Source: JBICHN01 sp043101845 (GTDB taxonomy: Bacteria; Planctomycetota; Phycisphaerae; Phycisphaerales; UBA5793). Taken from it: a stretch of 64,000 nucleotides of DNA. The stretch lies in NCBI GenBank assembly GCA_043101845.1, contig JBICHN010000011.1, forward strand, positions 2,146,939-2,210,938, in the 5' to 3' direction. This document shows, in pieces, positions 36,800 through 46,800 of the stretch (position 1 is its first letter; each line of letters begins with the position of its first letter). The notes below the pieces were generated by a model. It ran no database searches. It saw only the letters and a list, made by a program, of their open reading frames with translations, and had not been told where the DNA came from. Both the position numbers and the translations under genes were made by a program.

Positions 36800-39700
36800 G
36801 CCCGTGACTCCTCTCGTATCGACTGCGGCCCGACCTTGTAGTGCTCGATCTTGATCACCGCCTCCCAACCCAGGCGGGCCGGGTTCTGCACGACATTCAA
36901 TTCCGGCGACGAAGTCGCGCAGTTGAAGACGGCGTAGAGCCAGTAGTCGTCCTTCAGTCGGTCGGCCGTGCGGTACTCGTTCTCGGTGAGCGCCACCTCC
37001 CCGACGCCAGAACGACCTTTCACTTCGATGAAACGGACCTCGATCGCCGTCTGCGGGTCTTCCGGATGAGGACGACGGGAGATCAGATCGAAGCCGCGGT
37101 TCTCCTTCTCAACCGTCTGTACGACGCAGCCGCGCGCTTCCTCGTACTCCGTGACGATGCGTACGGCCTCGCGCTCGATCTCGTCGTCGGAGACCATCGT
37201 CGCCACATCCGGCGAATCTCGATCCGGATGCGGCGTCACCCACGCCCGGCCGAGATGCGTGATGTCCGCGATCGTGCAGTGTCGCTCCATCTCGATCTCG
37301 CGGCGTCGCGTCTCGAGCCGGTTGTTCAAATCATCGAGGTGCGTCTCCGCCTGGGCGATGATGCCGTCGAGCCCGGTGACGGTCTCCCCCTCGATCTGGC
37401 GATTCAGGAAGTCGGCGAGCTGTCGCTGCTGGCGGTCAATGAGCGCGTTGAGGCTGATCTCGACATGCCGACTCACGACATCGAGTTGCCTGCTCCGCTC
37501 GGCGACCGTTTCGGCGAGCCATTCCTGCAGCCGTGATTCGAAGAGGAACTGTTCGGCCGCGCTCCTCGAGCATCGACTCAGCTCTTCCATCTCCGGCGTT
37601 GCGCCCGCCGGCCCCGGCGCGATGTCGAGGAAGATCGTCGGATTGTGAAGCGACCGACGCCCGTCGACGCCCGTCTCGACGACGAAGAGTTGGCGATGAA
37701 GTGTCTGGCCCCGGCCGTCCCGGATCGAAGCGGCGAAGACATCGAGCGCGGCAGGGGTCGACCGATAGAGGTCGTAGAACACGGCGCCGCGTCGAAGCGT
37801 CTCGTCCGTGCGGCTGAGCACATCGTGCCGCACGACCTCGAAGAGCGGGTGGCCGGGCGTGATCCACTCGAGCGTCGGATCGCGAGCAATCTCGGCTTTA
37901 TCGAAGGCGATCTTCGCGTACTCGCGTCCGAGCCGGCCGTAGCGAGACTCGAGTCGAACGCCGATCGGGAGAAGCGGGCGCGGCACCTTCCCGAGTCGAT
38001 AGACATGACCGTCGCGCGCGGTCGGTTTCGGATTGACGCCCGCGATGGGTCCCGCCTCGACGAAGAATTGCTCGATGACCTCGGGCACGAGCCGCCGCTC
38101 CTTCGCCTCGATCGACTTCGCGACGATGTTCGAAAGATTGAGCTCGCGCTTGGCGAGACCCTCGAGCGCGGATTCGGTGATGCTGCGAAAGCGATTCGTG
38201 TCGACCTGTTCGACGATCCGGTTCTCCACGCCCGTCACATCTGTTCTGCGGGCGTAAAGGTCGCGGAACAGACGATCGAGGAGGTTCGACGGGAAGATCT
38301 CGCCCACCACATCGAAGACCTGGTCGGTGCCGAGTTCCTTGCGGATCTCCCGGAGCCGATCGAGAAGTTTCTGGAGGACGCGACCCTCGCGTGTGTTCTC
38401 CGCGACGAAGTTGACGATCGTGCAGTCTCGCTCCTGCCCGTAGCGATGGATACGACCGACCCGTTGTTCGAGTCGGACCGGGTTCCACGGAATGTCGTAA
38501 TTGATCATCAGCCAGCAGAACTGCAGGTTGATGCCTTCGCCCGCGGCTTCCGTCGCGACGAGGACCTGCGCGGATTCTTTGAACTCACGCTCGGCGTAGA
38601 TTCGGGTGCCGGGTGTATCCCGGTCACCAATCTTCATGCCGCCGTGAATCTGCGTGACATCGAGCCCCCATTCAATCAACTTGCCGAGCGGGCGACCATC
38701 TCTTCCGTCGCCGGCCAGAAAGTCGAGCGAATCCTTGTGCTCAGTGAAGATGATGAGCTTCATCCGTGGGTCGGTGAAGATGCCGAGCTCATCGAGCACG
38801 ACGCGGAGTCGAGTCAGCTTCGATTCGACTTCGCGGCGTTCAAGCCCGATCGCTTGTTTGGCTAATGACTCAAGCTCGGCGATCTCGATCCGAAGATCTT
38901 CCGGATTGGCGGACGCTACGACTTCTTCGAGTTGGGCGACGATGTCCTCGCGCTCCTCGTCGGTGAGATCGTCGAAGTCGTCCGGGAGCCGCCGCTCGAT
39001 CTGGGCTCGACGATGCGCATCCGGATCATCGAGAATCTTCCGGCGCCGATCCCGCATTCGCTCGAGCGTTCGACGGACCGCGTAGATCGTGGAGGCCATG
39101 CGTCGCTGCAGCATGGCCATGGTGAAGCCCACGGCTCGGCCTCGCGCCGATTCGTCCGCCGAAGCTCGCATCGATTGATCCTCGACAAACCGAGTCAATT
39201 CGTCGTAGAAGTCGAGTTCTTCGCCGTCGAGTCGAAAGGCGGCAGTGCGAACTTCGCGGTTCGTGAACAGCTTGCGGACTTCTCCGGTTTCTGGATGCGG
39301 GAAGGTGACGAGCGCTTCTTTCATGCGACGTAGGTAGAACGGCGCGTCATGTTGGCGCATCGCCTCCTCGAGGCTCTGAATGCTGCCGTACACATCGGCG
39401 TCGAGGAGGGCGAGGAAGCGTCGAAAGTTCTCCGGATCGCCCTTGTGGGGGGTCGCCGTCATGAGCAGGTAGTGGTCGGTCATCTGCGAGAGAGACTCGC
39501 CGAGTCGGTACGCAAGCGTCTTCCGATCCTCGGCGTAGGCGCTCATTTTGTGCGCTTCATCGACGATGATGAGATCCCAATGGGATCGGAACAGACTCTC
39601 TCGGGCGTCTTCGATCCGCGAGACCCATGAGATCGATGTGACGACCTGGTCGCGTTCCTGCCAGGGATTGAGGCCATAGTTCGAACGCAGGACATCGCTC

Positions 39701-40272
39701 CGAATCACCTCGAACTGCTCACGGAACTTGTCCCGCATCTCGCGCTGCCACTGAAAGCTGAGATTCGCGGGAGTGACAATGAGCGTTCGTCGGACGAGTC
39801 CCCGCGCCTTCATCTCCTTCAGAAGAAGGCCGGCCATGATGGTCTTGCCGGCGCCGGGGTCATCGGCGAGCAGAAATCGGATCCGCGGGAGCTTCAGGAA
39901 ATACTCGTAGACCGCCTCGAGCTGATGCGGGAGAGGATCGACTCGAGCGATCGAGAGCGAGAAGTACGGATCGTACTCGTAGGCGAGGCCCAATCGGTGG
40001 GCCTCGACACCGAGACGAAACCATCGGGCGTCTCCGTCGAAAGGTTCACGCTCGGCGGAGATGGTGAGTTGAGCGATTTGAGCTGCGGAAAGAATCGGAT
40101 CGTGGGCGAGACCGGTCTGGAGTCCTTTCCCGACCAGCTTCGTCGAGGCCCCCATCGGTACGGATGCGATCACCTCCACCGGCTCGGGAAGGAACGGTCC
40201 GCTGACGACATCCCCTGGTTGTATTTCCCGCTGCGCCACGACGATGCTTGCCCTCTGGTCATACAGCGCCAC
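36796..40272 (-). CDS. SNF2-family helicase with C-terminal DUF3883 (defence operon)
   Basis: About 1,158 residues. Motifs: I (DDPGAGKTIM, about 137-146), Ia (VTPANL), II (DEAH, about 238-241), III (MTATPH) and VI (QRVGRIHRYGQ). The C-terminal 100 residues (FDLISRR...AIEVRFIEVKGRSG) match DUF3883, a nuclease-like domain often found on defence helicases. It is first in the operon. The open frame extends to 40512, but the upstream 80 codons do not look coding. A GTG at 40272 gives a plausible N-terminus; the start is uncertain. Confidence 0.88.
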   Translation of the reverse strand: MALYDQRASIVVAQREIQPGDVVSGPFLPEPVEVIASVPMGASTKLVGKGLQTGLAHDPILSAAQIAQLTISAEREPFDGDARWFRLGVEAHRLGLAYEYDPYFSLSIARVDPLPHQLEAVYEYFLKLPRIRFLLADDPGAGKTIMAGLLLKEMKARGLVRRTLIVTPANLSFQWQREMRDKFREQFEVIRSDVLRSNYGLNPWQERDQVVTSISWVSRIEDARESLFRSHWDLIIVDEAHKMSAYAEDRKTLAYRLGESLSQMTDHYLLMTATPHKGDPENFRRFLALLDADVYGSIQSLEEAMRQHDAPFYLRRMKEALVTFPHPETGEVRKLFTNREVRTAAFRLDGEELDFYDELTRFVEDQSMRASADESARGRAVGFTMAMLQRRMASTIYAVRRTLERMRDRRRKILDDPDAHRRAQIERRLPDDFDDLTDEEREDIVAQLEEVVASANPEDLRIEIAELESLAKQAIGLERREVESKLTRLRVVLDELGIFTDPRMKLIIFTEHKDSLDFLAGDGRDGRPLGKLIEWGLDVTQIHGGMKIGDRDTPGTRIYAEREFKESAQVLVATEAAGEGINLQFCWLMINYDIPWNPVRLEQRVGRIHRYGQERDCTIVNFVAENTREGRVLQKLLDRLREIRKELGTDQVFDVVGEIFPSNLLDRLFRDLYARRTDVTGVENRIVEQVDTNRFRSITESALEGLAKRELNLSNIVAKSIEAKERRLVPEVIEQFFVEAGPIAGVNPKPTARDGHVYRLGKVPRPLLPIGVRLESRYGRLGREYAKIAFDKAEIARDPTLEWITPGHPLFEVVRHDVLSRTDETLRRGAVFYDLYRSTPAALDVFAASIRDGRGQTLHRQLFVVETGVDGRRSLHNPTIFLDIAPGPAGATPEMEELSRCSRSAAEQFLFESRLQEWLAETVAERSRQLDVVSRHVEISLNALIDRQQRQLADFLNRQIEGETVTGLDGIIAQAETHLDDLNNRLETRRREIEMERHCTIADITHLGRAWVTPHPDRDSPDVATMVSDDEIEREAVRIVTEYEEARGCVVQTVEKENRGFDLISRRPHPEDPQTAIEVRFIEVKGRSGVGEVALTENEYRTADRLKDDYWLYAVFNCATSSPELNVVQNPARLGWEAVIKIEHYKVGPQSIREESRA

Positions 40273-40603
40273 TCTGCCATCACGGCCGCACGAGGCGTTG
40301 ACCCAGACGCCACACGGCACAGACCAGCGACATGCAGTGTAGCGAAGAGCACGAACGTCGCTAGCGCAGATTCGATGTCGATTTGCACTCGATGCTCGGA
40401 CCGTCGACCACCCGATTCTTCGTAATCCGCCGGTCGAGAGAAAGTCGGCGCGAGGTCGAGTCAGAGTCGAGAACGCGAGGGTCCGAACGAGTGAAAAGGG
40501 CGCGCAATTCAAGAGCGCACCGTGCGTCTAGGTTCTTGATCTCGATATTGCAACGCTAAGATACGAGTGTCTCGTCGTATCCGAACATGGAGGTACGATC
40601 ACG
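40273..40603. other. Divergent intergenic region of the defence operon
   Basis: 331 bp between the start of the minus-strand defence operon and the plus-strand DUF5681-like gene, so it must hold both promoters. On the minus strand TACACT (complement of 40336-40341) is a possible -10 with no clear -35. The last 80 bases before 40604 are AT-richer, with TTGATC-N15-TAAGAT as a weak plus-strand candidate. No convincing operator palindrome was identified. Confidence 0.35.
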
Positions 40604-40948
40604 ATGAGAAGTCGCACTCCGTCAACAAACGGTCGAAACGGTCGCGACGCATCAGGACGATTCACCAAGGGAAACCCTGGAGGACCCGGGAATCCTCATG
40701 CGCGGCGGGTCCAGGAGATCCGATCCGCGGTCCTCGATGCAGTGACGGCTGAGGACATCGAGTTGATCGTCAAGGCGCTCATTCGACGAGCCAAGTCGGG
40801 CGATGTGCGAGCCGCGCGAGAGCTCCTTGATCGTGCGGTCGGTAAGTCAACCCCGCCAACCGCACCTGATCCCTCCGAACCGGTGGGCGTCAAGTACCTC
40901 ATCATCGACGGCCTACCGTCAAGTATGCACGAGCACTCGGGAGACTGA
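40604..40948 (+). CDS. Small DUF5681-like basic protein
   Basis: A 114-residue protein with the N-terminal GRFTKGNPGGPGNPHA motif shared by DUF5681-type proteins of mobile elements, then a helical segment (AEDIELIVKALIRRAKSGD) and a Pro-rich tail. GGAGG stands upstream. Related proteins are often encoded in phages and islands, but their role is unclear. Its place directly divergent from the defence operon makes a regulatory role possible. Confidence 0.65.
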   Translation: MRSRTPSTNGRNGRDASGRFTKGNPGGPGNPHARRVQEIRSAVLDAVTAEDIELIVKALIRRAKSGDVRAARELLDRAVGKSTPPTAPDPSEPVGVKYLIIDGLPSSMHEHSGD

Positions 40949-41105
40949 ACGGCGAAAGCTCGAGGTAGCAACGGAACGCTACACAATCACTCTGGTGCAG
41001 AACACCAGAGATTTCGTCCTGTGCCAATCGTCAACGCCAAAGCGGTGCTAGGACGCAGGACTATCAAAATCTCCAGCTGAAGTGCAGAGGAAGAAGACCC
41101 AGCAC

Positions 41106-41801
41106 ATGTCAGAAGGCATTCGCCCGTTCGGTGACGTAGCTGCATTGCGGGGAATTCTGGACGACGGGATGTACCAAGTCTTCCACTTTCTCTTCGAGGC
41201 CTCACGAAGATCTAATGATGATGAATGCGAACGGGCTGCAGAGGATCTCGAAGCGGCGCGAGCGGATATTCCTGTAAAGCTGCGAGCTCTCGTCTACATG
41301 GGAGAGAGCCGCGGGCTGGACATGTCGCCACTGGTGGAACTCGGTACACGCTGGATCGCGCTTTGTCGTCACTGCGGAACGCCGCGATCAATGTGTTTTC
41401 GCTTTCGCGACTTTTTCGACGAGTCCGAGACGATCTCGGTCTTTACGGAGACCACAGAACGATTGAAGACGCTGGTTCACTTAGAGTCTTCGTCAGCCGA
41501 ACTCGGCGGTACCGACGGAGTTCACGAAGTCGAGCAGTCGGGCCAGGCGCAGCTCGACAGGACTCAATACGAAGTTCTGAGAATTCTCCGAGATGCCGCG
41601 ACTCCAATGCTTCAGATCGAGATCAGGTCCGAATTGAGACAGGCGCAGTGTGCTCACGCACAAACTACCGTGGGTCCCAAGATGAAGGATTTGCAGTCCC
41701 GAGGGTACATCGAAACTCCGAATGGGCCGCGAAGTGGCTACACACTCACGCCGGCAGGGAGAGTTGCCCTTACGAGAATCGGGGACACTGAGCAAGCCTG
41801 A
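41106..41801 (+). CDS. Winged-helix-like regulatory protein of the island
   Basis: A 231-residue protein. The C-terminal 75 residues look like a winged helix: TQYEVLRILRDAATPMLQIEI, then VGPKMKDLQSRGYIETP and a wing ending in YTLTPAGRVAL, like many MarR/PadR-type repressors. The N-terminal half is helical with a CRHCG...C cluster that could bind a metal. No family name is certain. It precedes the DUF1580 and DnaB-like genes on the same strand. Confidence 0.7.
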   Translation: MSEGIRPFGDVAALRGILDDGMYQVFHFLFEASRRSNDDECERAAEDLEAARADIPVKLRALVYMGESRGLDMSPLVELGTRWIALCRHCGTPRSMCFRFRDFFDESETISVFTETTERLKTLVHLESSSAELGGTDGVHEVEQSGQAQLDRTQYEVLRILRDAATPMLQIEIRSELRQAQCAHAQTTVGPKMKDLQSRGYIETPNGPRSGYTLTPAGRVALTRIGDTEQA

Positions 41802-41899
41802 CCGGGCCTGCTCTATTCAAGCCTTGTTCGCGGCCTATTCCTGCCCAAGCAGTCTCATTCCCACGCATGTTGATTCGCATAACGACTGCGAGGATCAAC

Positions 41900-42241
41900 A
41901 TGCCAGAGAAACCTGAGAGAATATCGCTCGCTCAAGCCGCTCGGCTCTGCCCGAATCGCCCCAGCCCTTCGACGATCTGGCGGTGGGCACGCCGTGGTCT
42001 CAAGGCACGAAACGGCCGAAGGATACGACTCCACCACATTCGATGCGGCGGACGAGTCTACACAACCTCCGAAGCTCTCGACGAGTTCTTCCAAGCGCTC
42101 GCCGCCGCAGATTGTGACCACTTTGATCATTCGGTGTTCGACGCGTCGGATGGAGGCAAGCGGGTTGGACGCGACCGCCTCATTCGTCTTGCCGAACGAG
42201 AATTGGACGAAGTCGACTCCCGTACGAGAAGGGGAAGGTAA
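41900..42241 (+). CDS. DUF1580 helix-turn-helix protein
   Basis: The 113-residue protein contains the DUF1580 core: ISLAQAARLCPNRPSPSTIWRW, then GLKARNGRRIRL and GGRVYTTSEALDEFFQAL. This family is essentially confined to planctomycetes and is common on their mobile elements, where it is thought to bind DNA. The stop overlaps the start of the next gene (TAATG), so the two are coupled. The start at 41900 fits the family; a longer frame begins at 41867. Confidence 0.85.
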   Translation: MPEKPERISLAQAARLCPNRPSPSTIWRWARRGLKARNGRRIRLHHIRCGGRVYTTSEALDEFFQALAAADCDHFDHSVFDASDGGKRVGRDRLIRLAERELDEVDSRTRRGR

Positions 42242-43710
42242 TGCCACGTTCCCTCTTCTCGACTGGAGACATCCCCGCCGACAAAGTCTTCAGTCCCGCG
42301 GATCGTGCTTCAGAGGCATCCGTTCTCTCTTGCCTGATGCTGGCGGGAATGGAGGGTGACGGTGATGCGATCTTCAAGGCGATCGACATTCTTGGAGAGC
42401 CGACAGCCTTTTTCGACGAGATCCACCGGGAGGTCTATCGAGCGATCTTGCGACTCGTTGATCGCGGTGGTGGGATCGACGCCGCGCTGGTAGTCACAGA
42501 ACTGGATCTCTCCGGACACGAACCTGAATCCGATCCGCACTCAGTAGTCACCCAGATACTGGCGTCTCAGGCCGTATATCTGAACCTGAGATACCACGCT
42601 CAGAACGTCCGGAAGGCTGCCGATCGACGCAGGGACATTGAGGATGCACACTGCATACTGAGAGCGGTCGTCAATCGAGACAACCAAGGCGCCGAAGCAG
42701 CCCTCGATCGAATCAAGTCTCGAGACCATTCATCTGCCCATGAAGCGGCAACCAATCGCGGACCGGTGCCGATCGGCGAGCTACGTGGTGGTGACCGGAG
42801 ATCCTTCCGTTGGGACGGATTCATCGCAGACGACGGGATCACCATGATCGTTGGCCCCCCGAAGGTAGGCAAGTCGACCCTCATTGGGCATCTTCTCGCC
42901 GCGTTTGGCAGCGGCGGCAAGATCGCAGGTCGTGCGGTCCACCCGTCAAGGGTTCTGGTCATCTCGGAGGAGTCGGAGTCGCATCTCAGCCGGCGCCGCG
43001 ATGAACTCCAAATTGGCAATCATGTCGATGTTTGGTCGCGACCGTTCGCCGGAAAGCCAAGCCCAGCAGATTGGATAGCCTTCCTTCGTCATGTGAGTTC
43101 GCTGGTACGCTCCAACGGCTACCGCGTTGTCGTATTTGACACCCTTGCATCGGTGGCGCCGTTCAAAGACGAGAACTCGTCGGCCGAGGTAATGGCGTCG
43201 CTTGCCCCAATCATTGGGATTTCGAATGCTGGAGCCGCCACGCTCATCATTCATCACAGCCGCAAGACCGCGGGGGGTGAAGGGACTGCTGTCCGTGGAT
43301 CCAGCGCCATTCTCGGATTCGTAGACACAAACATCGAGATTCGCCGATTCGATGCCTCAAGGCGGCAGGACCGGCGTCGAGTCCTTACAGCATTTAGTCG
43401 TGACCGAGACACCCCGCCCGAAGTCGTAATCGAACTCAACGAGTCCGGACTGTTGTACGATACGATCGGAACCTCATCAAATGCCAGTCAAGAAGAACGA
43501 CTGGAGATCATCGCGAGGGTGCTCAATGACTCCAGGGGACCCCTTACCGTTGACGACGTCAGGAACGGCTGGCCGAGCGATTCAGGAATACCGAAACCGG
43601 GTCGGAAGTCAGTCTCACGGGACATGAGCGCGGGCTATGCGCACGGGCGATGGACACGGATCGGTGGCGGAAAGAGGAATGATCCATATCGGTATCATTC
43701 CACCCCCTAA
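42241..43710 (+). CDS. DnaB N-domain/AAA_25 (RepA-like) ATPase
   Basis: The 489-residue protein has a DnaB-N-like helical domain (about 20-130: ASEASVLSCLML...FFDEIHREVYRAIL). An AAA_25/RecA-like core follows with Walker A GPPKVGKSTL (about 204-213), a Walker B-like VVVFDTLA and the sensor-like ATLIIHHSRK. A short winged-helix-like tail follows. Proteins of this type are replicative helicases of plasmids and satellites. It suggests the island can replicate after excision, though no iteron-type origin was identified. Confidence 0.82.
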   Translation: MPRSLFSTGDIPADKVFSPADRASEASVLSCLMLAGMEGDGDAIFKAIDILGEPTAFFDEIHREVYRAILRLVDRGGGIDAALVVTELDLSGHEPESDPHSVVTQILASQAVYLNLRYHAQNVRKAADRRRDIEDAHCILRAVVNRDNQGAEAALDRIKSRDHSSAHEAATNRGPVPIGELRGGDRRSFRWDGFIADDGITMIVGPPKVGKSTLIGHLLAAFGSGGKIAGRAVHPSRVLVISEESESHLSRRRDELQIGNHVDVWSRPFAGKPSPADWIAFLRHVSSLVRSNGYRVVVFDTLASVAPFKDENSSAEVMASLAPIIGISNAGAATLIIHHSRKTAGGEGTAVRGSSAILGFVDTNIEIRRFDASRRQDRRRVLTAFSRDRDTPPEVVIELNESGLLYDTIGTSSNASQEERLEIIARVLNDSRGPLTVDDVRNGWPSDSGIPKPGRKSVSRDMSAGYAHGRWTRIGGGKRNDPYRYHSTP

Positions 43711-43885
43711 AGATAGACGGTTGTCCGGAATCGAATTCACACGGGTTTCTTTCTACCCACACGACAAATGGGAGTTGGTGAATTCGTTGACTGACTCCTT
43801 TCCAGACAGAGCAAGTCCGTAAGGGACTAGAACGGATTGCCATCCGGAGTCAGGGCCGCTCTCGACCATGAGACGCCAATCCAGA

Positions 43886-46800
43886 TCACCACACTTTCTC
43901 AAAATCCAAATAGCTCAGGCTCTCGTCGAAGATCTCGTCACCGCGCCACTTGATGCTCTCGCCAGTCGGGAGTGTCATCTTTAAGAGTTCCGCGGAGCGC
44001 GCTCGTAGCTGAAGCAGGTCACCGGATTCGCTACCGACCGTTCCGAGGAGAATCTTGTTCATCTCTTGACCGACAATACGGTTGTGGCCGCTCGAGTGAC
44101 CCTTGACCTGGAGCTTCTCGAGCCGGGACGACCGCCAGCCGGTCCAGTCGGACGGTATTTCCGAGCCGTTCCAGTCCCGCAATCCGAGTCCGATCGCGAC
44201 ATCTCGCATTTCACCGAGGATGATCTGTTGAATCGAATCGTCGGTGCGAATGGTCGAATCGCTCATCCGCCCGTTGATCTTGACCTTCTCGATTGTGGCT
44301 GCTTCGAGCGTGCTTCCAGAGAGCGAGCCGGAGACCTTGATCTGACTCACGGTGGTGAGATCAGTGTCGAGTCTCGAGTCGCCACTGTCTTTGAGCATGA
44401 CCTTCTTCACCGTCGTCGGCTGCGATTCTTCGCGCAGCGTGAGCGATGTCACGCCGTCGACTTGGACTTTGTTTACCGTGACCGCACCGGCGATGATCCA
44501 TGTTCCCGAGAGTGAACCACGAACCCGCAGCTTCTTGATGAGCTCCGACGATGTGTCCCCGTCCAGCCGCAGATCAAAGGCCGAATCACCCTTTACATCG
44601 AGTTTTGCCAGATAGTCTGCTCTGAAGAGCCCACTGGAATCGATCGAATCTGCGACGAACTTGTCGACCCAGCCGAGATCGAGGGCAGCACTTTGATTGA
44701 CCGAGCCCAGAGTGATCTTGGACGCGGTCCCGACGATGCTTGCTGAAGCCGTCAGATCACCCAGCTTCAAGCTCTTCACTCCATCAATCACAATGCCGAC
44801 GCCGTCGAGATCTAGTGCGGAGAGGTCAATCGTCTTCGCAGTCACGCTGCTTTCGCCATCGCTCCCATAGACAGCGCCGATCGTCGCACGCCCGTCACCC
44901 GCTGAGATCTGTCGAATCGACGCCTTGATCTTTCCGCTGCCGTCAGTACCGTCCACGAACAAGTCGTCGAAGAGGCGTCCGGGAGCGGTGGCCGCCGTGT
45001 ACCAGAGAACGCCGTCGCGATCACCGGAGAGCTTGATGGTGACCTCATCGCCATCATGATCGAATAGCGTCAGTGTCGGATCACCGCCGAAGAGTTCCGG
45101 GTCCACGACCACGACGAGTTCGCCCGGCTCATCGCTCCAGGCCCCGTCGTCATCCTGCGCGCGGGCAAAGAATCGATTGAGGCCGAGATCGAATCTGGCT
45201 ACGCCACTCCACGACCAACCACCACTTGCGGAGGAGTCGACTCCGATCAGTTCGTCATCACCACCGGGCTCGAATACCTCGTCGCCATCGTCGTGGTAGA
45301 ACTCAACGAGTGCCACGGCGCCGTCAGGATCCGGGTCGCTGGCCGTCGCGATCAACGTAAACCGCTCGCCGTTCCGGAGATTCCCAGGATCGGCCGTGAG
45401 ATCGGTAACGATCGGAGGCTGGTTCGGCACGAGGGTCACCGTGTCGAATACGACGATACTCTGCCCCCCCGCTTCGTCGCTCACCCGCGCGAACACATGG
45501 TTCAACCCATCACGGAATTCACCCGTGTCGGAGATCTCGAGTGACCACACTCCTCTCCCGACTGACGAGCCTTGACCCAACGAGAAATCAACACCTTCGT
45601 TGAAGATTCCGTCTCCAGCCGAGTCGAGGTAGAAATCAACATGCACTAGCAACGAATCGGGGTCGAAGATTCCATGTGCAGTGAGCGTTACCGATTCGCC
45701 GCGGTAGATCCTCTCAGGCGATGCCTCCATGTAGGCGATTCGCGGGAGTCGATTGGAATAGGTTTCAGTCCGATTCAGCCAGACGCCGACCTGGTCCAAC
45801 CCAAAGAGAGTGGCGGCCAAGTCCACATCACCGTCATTATCGAGATCGGACAAGGCCAATCCGAGCGGGTCCCCGCTGGCCCCGAGTGAAATCGGAGCGC
45901 TGAGCCGGCCATCTCCATGCCCAGCGAGTATCGAGATGTCCGAGGTCTGATTGTCCTGCCAACTCGACACCACGAGGTCGAGATCGCCGTCGCCGTCAAG
46001 GTCGTCGGTGGCAATCTCGCGAGGCGTAGACCCCACCCCGAGCGACACAGGCTCGCCGCTCACTTCAAAGATGCCGGCGCCCTGATTCATGAACACAAGA
46101 ACGGCGTCCGCGTCCGAAAGCGAAACCGCGATGTCGAGGTATCCGTCAGAATCCAAGTCGCCCAGCGTCAGATCTCGCGGGTCATGCAATGAACCGCCGG
46201 GCGATCGAACTTGATACGCCACAGGAGCCGCGAAGGCGCCGCCAAAGTTGAGCAGGACCGAAACTTGAGCGCCTTGATGATCGGCCGTGACGAGGTCGAT
46301 CCATCCGTTCCCATCAACATCACCAGCCTCGACCGATATGGGCATGGCTCCGACACGATTCGCAGCGGAACGCGCGAATCGAGCGCCCCCGTCATTCAAG
46401 AGTGTGACCAGATTCTCACCCGAGTCCTCATAGCCAGCGACCGCGAGATCAATATCGCCATCGCGATCGAAATCGGCAGCGGTCATTGATCTCGGGCTGA
46501 CGACGCTACCAAGCGTCAACGCCGCAAGGGCGTCCATCTCGCCTGAGCCATCGTTTCGATTCAACAACACCTGAACCGTGCCGTCGAACTCGTTCGTCAC
46601 CGCGAGGTCCGCCACGCCATCGCCGTTGAAGTCGGCGGTCACAAGGGCCCAAGGCTTATCGCCAAGGCGAATCGCAGGAAACGCTGACACGAAACGACCG
46701 GGCTCACTCGTGTCGTTCAGAAGAATCGTGACAGAATCGTCGCCTGAGCTGCTGATTGCGAGGTCATTCAAGCCATCCTGGTTGAAATCAGCGGAGACGA

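Noticed and set aside
26994..40272. DISARM or BREX system
   Set aside because: A helicase, a methylase and a PLD protein recall DISARM, but no DrmA-type helicase or DUF1998 (DrmB) protein exists; PglZ and BrxC are also missing. The DUF499/DUF1156 pair defines a different type.
40273..40512. N-terminal extension of the SNF2 helicase up to 40512
   Set aside because: The 80 codons are Arg/Ser/Cys-rich with no conserved pattern; the GTG at 40272 fits better.
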